The notes below the pieces were generated by a model that saw nothing but the letters and a program-made list of their open reading frames with translations, was not told the origin of the DNA and made no database searches. Positions 1-4,920 of a DNA stretch of 7,397 bases are shown piece by piece. Positions within the stretch are counted from its first letter, which is position 1; each line of letters begins with the position of its first letter. Position numbers and translations under genes: made by a program. The stretch comes from Clostridiaceae bacterium (GTDB taxonomy: Bacteria > Bacillota > Clostridia > Oscillospirales > Acutalibacteraceae): positions 1 through 7,397 of the forward strand of contig JAEDNG010000039.1 of NCBI GenBank assembly GCA_016302625.1, given 5' to 3'.

Positions 1-1
1 T

Positions 2-64
2 GTAAAGCAGGAAAGAGCGGTTCATGAGGATACTGTTTCGGCATACAATCAGGCTGTTCTTTAA
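2..64 (+). CDS. yqeK: C-terminal end of a probable YqeK HD-domain protein (partial)
   Basis: Only the last 20 codons and a TAA stop are inside the window. This is the only frame left open at the left edge; the other two hit stops at once. The readable tail contains HEDTVSAYNQAVL. This resembles the ending of YqeK proteins (HD-superfamily hydrolases related to diadenosine tetraphosphate cleavage), which often finish with a pattern like IHPxTxxAxN. YqeK commonly sits directly before rsfS in Firmicutes (nadD-yqeK-rsfS), and here rsfS starts 21 bases after the stop. The identification rests on a short tail and on gene order, so it is tentative. The catalytic HD residues lie outside the window. 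Confidence 0.5.
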   Translation, partial: VKQERAVHEDTVSAYNQAVL

Positions 65-73
65 ATAATTTTC

Positions 74-78
74 GGAGG
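74..78 (+). promoter_or_regulatory. Ribosome binding site that fixes the TTG start of rsfS
   Basis: A GGAGG core ends 7 bases before the TTG at 86. No ATG occurs in frame until residue 39, which would remove the N-terminal part of the RsfS fold. The spacing therefore supports TTG as the real start. Confidence 0.85.
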
Positions 79-85
79 AATAAAT

Positions 86-451
86 TTGGAAGCATTTGAT
101 ATTTTAAAAATCGCGGCAAACGCGCTTAATTCAAAAAAGGCAAGGGAGCTTAACGCCGTTAAGGTGGCTGACCTTACGGTTTTGGCGGAATATTTCTTAA
201 TGTGTACCGCGACGTCTTCAACCCATGTTCGCGCGCTTGCGGACGAGGTTGAGGAAAAGTTAAGCGAGGCGGGTGTTCAGCCGCATCATATTGAGGGGAA
301 AACGACCGGCTGGATCGTGCTTGATTACGGCTCGGTTATTATACATGTTTTCAGCCGCGACCAGCGTGAGTTTTATGCTCTCGATAAAATGTGGAGCGAC
401 GGCGAACAGGTAGAGCTTGACGGAATTTTATCCGAATCCGAGGGGGATTAA
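86..451 (+). CDS. rsfS: Ribosomal silencing factor RsfS (YqeL/Iojap family)
   Basis: RsfS binds ribosomal protein L14 (uL14) on the large subunit and blocks joining with the small subunit, which lowers translation when nutrients are scarce. That role is known for the family. The 121-residue protein is a usual length and covers the whole domain. Visible signatures are AEYF at 34-37 (the family usually has DYF), an EG pair at 70-71, W76 with LDYG at 79-82, HVF at 87-89, and R94 with FY at 96-97 and W103. The Asp-to-Glu change in the DYF motif is conservative. Translation starts at TTG behind a good GGAGG site. The gene follows a probable yqeK and ends 3 bases before leuS, and its last codons (Glu-Gly-Asp) carry the leuS ribosome binding site, so the two are probably translationally coupled. 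The family assignment is firm. Confidence 0.95.
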   Translation: MEAFDILKIAANALNSKKARELNAVKVADLTVLAEYFLMCTATSSTHVRALADEVEEKLSEAGVQPHHIEGKTTGWIVLDYGSVIIHVFSRDQREFYALDKMWSDGEQVELDGILSESEGD

Positions 452-454
452 AAA

Positions 455-2869
455 ATGGCAAAAACTTACGATTACGCAAAAATCGAGAAAAAATGGCAGG
501 ATATCTGGGACGAAAAGCAGACCTTCGCCGCAAAGGACGATTATTCTCTGCCGAAATTTTACGGACTGGTGGAGTTTCCCTATCCGTCGGGACAAGGACT
601 TCATGTAGGTCATCCGCGTTCATATACTGCAATCGACATTGTCTGCCGTAAAAAAAGACTTGAAGGCTACAACGTCCTTTATCCGATGGGGTGGGACGCT
701 TTCGGACTTCCGACCGAAAACTACGCGATAAAAAACCATATTCATCCGGCTATAGTGACCGAGAAGAATATTGCTAATTTTAAAAGACAACTTAAAAGCT
801 TGGGATTTTCGTTTGACTGGAGCAGAGAGATAAACACCACCGACCCGTCCTACTATAAATGGACACAGTGGATTTTCTTGCAGCTTTTTAAAAAGGGACT
901 TGCCTATAAAAAGAAAATGTCGGTCAACTGGTGCACCTCCTGCAAGTGCGTGCTTGCAAATGAGGAGGTTGTAAACGGCCACTGCGAGCGATGCGGCAGC
1001 GAGGTCGTTCACAAGGAAAAAAGCCAGTGGATGCTTAAGATTACCGACTATGCGGAAAAGCTGCTTGACGGACTTGACGGGGTTGATTTTATTGACCGTG
1101 TAAAAACTCAGCAGCGTAACTGGATAGGCCGTTCATACGGTACTCAGGTTAAATTTACGACCAACACGGGTGACGAGTTTGAGATTTTCACCACCCGCGC
1201 GGATACCCTTTTCGGAGTTACATACATGGTTATGTCTCCGGAGCATCCTTTGCTTGAAAAATGGGCAGACAAAATTGAAAACATGGACGAGGTGCGCGCC
1301 TATAAAGAGGCGGCGGCTAAAAAGTCCGACTTTGAGCGCACCGAGCTTGCAAAGGAAAAGACCGGAGTAAGACTAAAGGGTATTACGGCGATAAATCCGG
1401 TAAATAAAAAAGAAGTTCCGATTTTCATTTCCGACTATGTGCTTATTTCTTACGGTACGGGTGCTATTATGGCGGTTCCCGCGCACGACGAGCGCGACTG
1501 GGAATTTGCAAAGAAATTTGATTTGCCGATAGTTGAAGTTGTTTCGGGCGGTGAGGACGTTCAAAAAGCGCCATACACCGACTGCGCGACGGGAAAATTG
1601 GTTAATTCCGGTTTCCTTGACGGTATGAGCGTTGAAGAGGCTAAAAAAGCCATACAAAAGTGGCTTGCGGACAATAATTTGGGCGAGACTAAAACAAACT
1701 ACAAGCTGCGCGACTGGGTATTCTCCCGTCAGCGTTACTGGGGCGAGCCGATTCCTGTGGTCTACTGCGAGAAGTGCGGATATGTTCCGCTGCCCGAAAG
1801 CGAGCTGCCGCTGGTACTGCCGAATGTCGATTCCTACGAGCCGACCGACAACGGCGAGTCTCCGCTTGCGAAGATGACCGACTGGGTCAACACCACCTGT
1901 CCTCACTGCGGAGGTCACGCGGTAAGGGAGACCGATACAATGCCTCAGTGGGCGGGTTCGTCATGGTATTTCCTGCGTTACTGCGACCCGCACAATGACA
2001 AGGAGTTTGCTTCTAAAGAAGCGCTCGAATATTGGTGCCCTGTCGATTGGTACAACGGCGGTATGGAGCATACAACTCTGCATTTGCTTTACAGCCGTTT
2101 CTGGCATAAGTTCCTTTACGATATCGGCGAGGTGCCGTCTCCCGAACCGTATGCCAAACGGACAAGCCACGGCATGATTTTGGGCGAAAACGGCGAGAAA
2201 ATGTCGAAATCGCGCGGAAACGTCGTAAATCCCGACGATATCGTACGCGATTACGGCGCGGATACCATGCGCGTTTACGAAATGTTTATAGGTGACTTTG
2301 AAAAGGCGGCTCCTTGGAGCCAGTCCTCAATCAAGGGCAGTAAGCGTTTTCTTGATAAGGTCTGGGCGCTTTCCGAAAAGCTTACCGACGGCGACAGCTA
2401 CCGTATAGAGCTTGAGGCGGCTTTCCATCGCACAATCAAAAAGGTCACCGAGGATATTGAAAATCTTAAGATGAACACCGCCATCGCGGCGCTTATGTCT
2501 TTGCTTAACGATATTCAGGCGGCGGGTTCGATAACAAAGGCAGAGTACAGAACCTATTTACTGCTTTTAAATCCGTTCGCGCCCCACATGACCGAGGAGC
2601 TGTGGCAGCAGTGCGGCTTTGAGGGTATGCTGAATGAAGCAAAATGGCCCGAATTTGACGAGTCAAAATGTGCTGACAGCACCGTTCAGATTGCGGTTCA
2701 GGTAAATGGCAAGATTAAGGCGAGAATTGACGTTCCAACCGATATTACAGCACCCGACGCGATTGCCCTTGCAAAGAAGGACGCCGCTGTTTTATCCGCA
2801 GTCGAAGGAAAGACGGTTATCAAAGAGCTTTATGTGCCTAAAAAGCTTGTTAATATTGTTGTGAAATAA
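455..2869 (+). CDS. leuS: Leucine--tRNA ligase (LeuRS)
   Basis: This cytoplasmic class I synthetase charges tRNA-Leu with leucine and hydrolyses mischarged products. At 804 residues it matches the usual Firmicutes length. The HIGH motif appears as HVGH at 50-53 and the KMSKS motif at 582-586. The CP1 editing domain is present: a Thr-rich TTRADT at 246-251, and HDERD at 344-348, whose last Asp matches the editing Asp345 of the E. coli enzyme. Two Cys4 clusters look able to bind zinc: C160/C163 with C177/C180, and C438/C441 with C482/C485. The DTMPQWAGSSWYF stretch is normal for bacterial LeuRS. The C-terminal tRNA-binding domain is complete, ending in KLVNIVVK. The ATG start is preceded by GAGGGGG at 440-446, inside rsfS. 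No leucine T-box leader or private promoter is visible before it, so expression should come from upstream. I saw no clear terminator after the stop. Confidence 0.98.
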   Translation: MAKTYDYAKIEKKWQDIWDEKQTFAAKDDYSLPKFYGLVEFPYPSGQGLHVGHPRSYTAIDIVCRKKRLEGYNVLYPMGWDAFGLPTENYAIKNHIHPAIVTEKNIANFKRQLKSLGFSFDWSREINTTDPSYYKWTQWIFLQLFKKGLAYKKKMSVNWCTSCKCVLANEEVVNGHCERCGSEVVHKEKSQWMLKITDYAEKLLDGLDGVDFIDRVKTQQRNWIGRSYGTQVKFTTNTGDEFEIFTTRADTLFGVTYMVMSPEHPLLEKWADKIENMDEVRAYKEAAAKKSDFERTELAKEKTGVRLKGITAINPVNKKEVPIFISDYVLISYGTGAIMAVPAHDERDWEFAKKFDLPIVEVVSGGEDVQKAPYTDCATGKLVNSGFLDGMSVEEAKKAIQKWLADNNLGETKTNYKLRDWVFSRQRYWGEPIPVVYCEKCGYVPLPESELPLVLPNVDSYEPTDNGESPLAKMTDWVNTTCPHCGGHAVRETDTMPQWAGSSWYFLRYCDPHNDKEFASKEALEYWCPVDWYNGGMEHTTLHLLYSRFWHKFLYDIGEVPSPEPYAKRTSHGMILGENGEKMSKSRGNVVNPDDIVRDYGADTMRVYEMFIGDFEKAAPWSQSSIKGSKRFLDKVWALSEKLTDGDSYRIELEAAFHRTIKKVTEDIENLKMNTAIAALMSLLNDIQAAGSITKAEYRTYLLLLNPFAPHMTEELWQQCGFEGMLNEAKWPEFDESKCADSTVQIAVQVNGKIKARIDVPTDITAPDAIALAKKDAAVLSAVEGKTVIKELYVPKKLVNIVVK

Positions 2870-2894
2870 TTTGCGGATTTGTGCAAAATATTTG

Positions 2895-2928
2895 TTGCAA
2901 ATCAGGGCAATTTATGTTATCATATAAT
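2895..2928 (+). promoter_or_regulatory. Probable promoter of secG
   Basis: A TTGCAA -35-like box (2895-2900) lies 17 bases before a TATCAT -10-like box (2918-2923). TG at 2915-2916 forms an extended -10. A perfect TATAAT overlaps just downstream at 2923-2928 but has no well-spaced -35. Either box would start transcription near 2930-2935, shortly before the secG ribosome binding site. The call comes from sequence inspection in an AT-rich gap, so some doubt remains. Confidence 0.6.
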
Positions 2929-2944
2929 TTGTCATTAGCGTAAT

Positions 2945-2951
2945 GGAGGTG
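2945..2951 (+). promoter_or_regulatory. Ribosome binding site that fixes the GTG start of secG
   Basis: GGAGGTG lies 6 bases before the GTG at 2958. The resulting N-terminus places the first membrane helix a few residues in, as is normal for SecG. Confidence 0.85.
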
Positions 2952-2957
2952 TAATCT

Positions 2958-3206
2958 GTGAGTGCAGTTGAAATAATTATCGGAATCGCGGTCATTTTGG
3001 TTTCTTTGTTCATAATCGCGGTCGTTCTCTTGCAGCAGGGTCACCGTGCCGGCATTAACGGCGCTATCTCCGGCGGAGCCGATACATTCCTTTCCAAAAA
3101 TAAAGCAAGAACCTTTGACGCGTCTTTAGCGCGCTGGACAAAGTGGATCGCATTACTTTTCTTTGTATTGGCGATTGTTGCTAACGTTATTGCTTTAAGG
3201 GGATAA
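2958..3206 (+). CDS. secG: Preprotein translocase subunit SecG
   Basis: SecG is the small non-essential partner of SecY and SecE in the membrane protein export channel, where it helps SecA-driven translocation. The 82-residue protein has the family layout. A first membrane helix spans about residues 4-26 and runs into LLQQG. A Gly-rich cytoplasmic loop follows, with GAISGGADTF at 35-44 and KARTFDASLARWT at 49-61, both typical of SecG. A second helix covers about 62-79, with a short RG tail. Translation starts at GTG behind a strong GGAGGTG site. The gene has its own likely promoter in the 88-base gap after leuS. In many Firmicutes secG is followed by rnr and smpB; here rpsU follows instead. 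The two-helix layout plus the loop motifs make the assignment secure. Confidence 0.95.
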   Translation: MSAVEIIIGIAVILVSLFIIAVVLLQQGHRAGINGAISGGADTFLSKNKARTFDASLARWTKWIALLFFVLAIVANVIALRG

Positions 3207-3217
3207 TTTATCCTTTT

Positions 3218-3269
3218 CACAGCTTAAATTGCTTGACTAAGACTTTAAATTATAGTATAATAAGCTGTG
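3218..3269 (+). repeat. Perfect 9-base inverted repeat bracketing the rpsU promoter
   Basis: CACAGCTTA at 3218-3226 is the exact reverse complement of TAAGCTGTG at 3261-3269. The arms are 34 bases apart and hold the -35 box and nearly all of the -10 box between them. The right arm overlaps the last base of the -10 and the expected transcription start. The loop is too long for a good terminator hairpin. An operator with two half-sites, a structure in secG read-through RNA, or chance all remain possible. Confidence 0.5.
3233..3261 (+). promoter_or_regulatory. Strong promoter of rpsU
   Basis: TTGACT (5 of 6 matches to the sigma-70/SigA -35) and a perfect TATAAT at 3256-3261 are separated by exactly 17 bases. 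The start of transcription should fall near 3267-3270, giving a leader of about 45 bases. This is the best promoter match in the window and suits a highly expressed ribosomal protein gene. Confidence 0.88.
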
Positions 3270-3296
3270 CTATTTAATTTACCCCTGCTATTTTGC

Positions 3297-3306
3297 GGAG
3301 GGAGGG
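3297..3306 (+). promoter_or_regulatory. Double-length Shine-Dalgarno of rpsU
   Basis: GGAGGGAGGG offers two overlapping anti-Shine-Dalgarno matches and ends 7 bases before the ATG. Such an extended purine-rich site suggests efficient initiation. Confidence 0.75.
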
Positions 3307-3313
3307 AATATAA

Positions 3314-3490
3314 ATGAGTCAGGTTAGAATTAAAGAAAACGAGTCCTTAGATAACGCTTTGCGCCGTTTTAAAAGGCAGACCGCAAAGGACGGCGTTATC
3401 CAGGAGGTTCGCAAGAGAGAGCATTATGAGAAGCCCTCTGTTAAGCGTAAAAAGAAGTCGGAAGCTGCTCGTAAAAGAAAGTTCCGCTAA
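3314..3490 (+). CDS. rpsU: 30S ribosomal protein S21 (bS21)
   Basis: bS21 is a small basic protein of the 30S subunit near the 3' end of 16S rRNA; in the family it helps translation initiation. This 58-codon gene encodes the full domain. It opens with VRIKENESLDNALRRFKRQ (residues 4-22), the family signature, followed by the helix region ending in REHYEKPS (35-42). A strongly basic tail follows, rich in Lys and Arg and ending KRKFR. Length and composition are normal for Firmicutes. The gene is a single-gene unit: a near-consensus promoter upstream, a double-length ribosome binding site, and an intrinsic terminator 12 bases past the stop. Firmicutes rpsU is often followed by a yqeY (GatB/Yqey) gene; here a YqeG-type phosphatase follows. 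The assignment is firm despite the short length. Confidence 0.97.
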   Translation: MSQVRIKENESLDNALRRFKRQTAKDGVIQEVRKREHYEKPSVKRKKKSEAARKRKFR

Positions 3491-3502
3491 TATTTGTTTT
3501 AT

Positions 3503-3529
3503 AAAAAGCGGTTGCAAAACCGCTTTTTT
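3503..3529 (+). terminator. Intrinsic terminator after rpsU
   Basis: An 11-bp perfect stem, AAAAAGCGGTT (3503-3513) with AACCGCTTTTT (3518-3528), closes a GCAA tetraloop of the stable GNRA class. A run of six T (3524-3529) overlaps the 3' arm. The complementary A-run makes the U-tract part of the stem, so it may also stop transcription from the opposite strand. It should end most rpsU transcripts and limit expression of yqeG by read-through. Confidence 0.93.
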
Positions 3530-3545
3530 CTATTGAGGGGTCGCT

Positions 3546-4049
3546 ATGCTGTTAAAGCCTAAGATAAAATTACACAGAGTAACGGATATAGATATAAATC
3601 TGCTCCGTAAATACGGAATAAAGGGTCTTATTCTCGATGTAGACAACACCCTTTCCACCCATCACGGGCAGGTTTTAACCGACGGACTTGAGAACTGGCT
3701 TGTTGAAATGCAGGGAAACGGTGTTAAGCTTGTTATTCTTTCAAATTCAAAGGAAAAAAGGGTAAAGCCGTTCGCTGAAAAAATAGGTCTCGATTTTATC
3801 AGCATGGGATTAAAGCCGCTTCCCTTTAAAATTTCGTCTGCGTTAAGGCGGCTTGGCACTAAACGCAGTGAAACTGCGATTGTCGGCGACCAGATTTTTA
3901 CCGACACTTTGGGCGGCAATCTGTACGGCGTTAAGACAATACTTCTTGACCCGATAAAGCTTGAAAGCTCAAAAAGCTTTAAGTTTAAGCGCAAAATCGA
4001 ACGCGCGGTTTTCAAAATTTATAAAATCAAAAATACGGAGGAGCAGTAG
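3546..4049 (+). CDS. yqeG: YqeG-family HAD phosphatase
   Basis: This 167-residue protein belongs to the HAD-superfamily class IIIA family of B. subtilis YqeG and yeast Gep4. Gep4 dephosphorylates phosphatidylglycerophosphate in mitochondrial cardiolipin synthesis, so a role in phosphatidylglycerol synthesis is possible here but only inferred. All four HAD motifs are present: DVDNTL at 31-36 (nucleophile D31, acid/base D33), SNS at 66-68, K90 within GLKPLP, and GDQIFTD at 114-120 with the metal-binding acidic residues. The C-terminus is basic (KFKRKIERAVFK), which could favour contact with membrane lipids. No membrane helix is seen. A GAGGGG site lies 5 bases before the ATG. The gene follows the rpsU terminator with no recognisable promoter and ends 2 bases before the next gene. 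In B. subtilis yqeG heads a cluster that also holds yqeK and rsfS; here those lie upstream, separated by leuS, secG and rpsU. Confidence 0.92.
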   Translation: MLLKPKIKLHRVTDIDINLLRKYGIKGLILDVDNTLSTHHGQVLTDGLENWLVEMQGNGVKLVILSNSKEKRVKPFAEKIGLDFISMGLKPLPFKISSALRRLGTKRSETAIVGDQIFTDTLGGNLYGVKTILLDPIKLESSKSFKFKRKIERAVFKIYKIKNTEEQ

Positions 4050-4051
4050 TT

Positions 4052-4903
4052 ATGCCGAAATTCGGGCCTGCGGGAAATTCCGACAGCTTTGCGGCTTTAG
4101 GCTATAAAAGCAGTCTCGACGTTCCCGATTATATCGTTAAAATGGGACTTGACTGTTATGAATACCAATGCGGCAGAGGGGTTAATATCGGAGAGGATAA
4201 AGCAAAACAATTGGGGGAAAAGGCTAAAACCGCCGGTATTTCGCTGTCGCTTCACGCACCGTATTATATTTCAATGTCCTCGGTTGAGGAGGAAAAAAGA
4301 CTAAATTCGGTCAATTACATTTTAGCCTCCGCGAGAGCCGTAAATGCCATGGGAGGAAACCGCATTGTGGTACACACCGGCTCGTGCGGTAAAATTTCCC
4401 GGGAAGATGCGCTGACGCTGGCTTTAGATACAATGCGCTTAGCGCTTGACGCTTTGGACAGCGAGGGGCTTTCACATATTCATATCTGTCCCGAAACCAT
4501 GGGTAAGGTAAATCAGCTTGGCACGCTTCATGAGGTAATCGAGCTTTGCAAAATCGACGAGAGACTTATTCCCTGTATAGATTTCGGGCATTTGAACGCA
4601 AGGGATTTAGGAATTCTTAAAACTACCGCTGATTTTGAAAATATATTTATTTCGATAAAAAACGAACTCGGCACGGACAGGCTTAAATGCTTCCACTCGC
4701 ATTTTTCGAAAATCGAGTATACCACGGGCGGAGAAAAGCGTCATTTAACCTTTGAGGATACGGTTTACGGGCCTGATTTTGAGCCGGTGATGGAGCTGAC
4801 CTATAAATACGGCTGCGACCCTACCTTTATCTGCGAATCGGCGGGCACTCAGGCAGAGGACGCTAAGCAAATGAAGGATTATTACATGTCGCTTTGTAAA
4901 TAA
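4052..4903 (+). CDS. Endonuclease IV-like TIM barrel protein (AP endonuclease 2 family)
   Basis: The 283-residue protein has the TIM-barrel fold of endonuclease IV (Nfo), a three-zinc enzyme that cuts DNA at abasic sites. Candidate ligands can be matched to E. coli Nfo: H68 in LHAPY, H108 in VVHTGS, E148 in CPETMGK, D177 and H180 in DFGHLNAR, H215 in FHSH, H231, and E262 in CESAG. One ligand differs: E. coli Asp229, in Asp-Arg-His, is replaced by K229, giving EKRH with E228 just before. I recall near-identical wording (FGPAGNS start, YEYQCGRGV, GEKRH, GTQAEDA) in a conserved clostridial family annotated as deoxyribonuclease IV or simply TIM barrel protein. The change is therefore probably a family trait, and AP endonuclease activity is not certain. 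A GGAGGAG site overlaps the end of yqeG and the gap is 2 bases, so coupling is likely. The next gene starts 17 bases after its stop. Confidence 0.85.
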   Translation: MPKFGPAGNSDSFAALGYKSSLDVPDYIVKMGLDCYEYQCGRGVNIGEDKAKQLGEKAKTAGISLSLHAPYYISMSSVEEEKRLNSVNYILASARAVNAMGGNRIVVHTGSCGKISREDALTLALDTMRLALDALDSEGLSHIHICPETMGKVNQLGTLHEVIELCKIDERLIPCIDFGHLNARDLGILKTTADFENIFISIKNELGTDRLKCFHSHFSKIEYTTGGEKRHLTFEDTVYGPDFEPVMELTYKYGCDPTFICESAGTQAEDAKQMKDYYMSLCK

Positions 4904-4920
4904 ACTTTGGAGGTGCTTTG

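Noticed and set aside
2308..2321. GGCTCC-TT-GGAGCC inverted repeat in leuS
   Set aside because: The loop of two bases is too short for a stable hairpin, there is no T-tract, and it sits in conserved coding sequence.
2870..2900. Possible terminator after leuS
   Set aside because: Only weak ATTTG/CAAAT pairings exist and no T-run follows, so an intrinsic terminator cannot be supported.
3500..3505. TATAAA as a -10 box for yqeG
   Set aside because: No -35-like sequence lies at suitable distance, and the element overlaps the rpsU terminator stem.
3957..3986. Hairpin of about 12 bp with a bulged G inside yqeG
   Set aside because: It is formed by AT-rich codons for Lys, Leu, Ser and Phe, has no following T-run, and lies within a conserved open frame. 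Chance is the simplest explanation.
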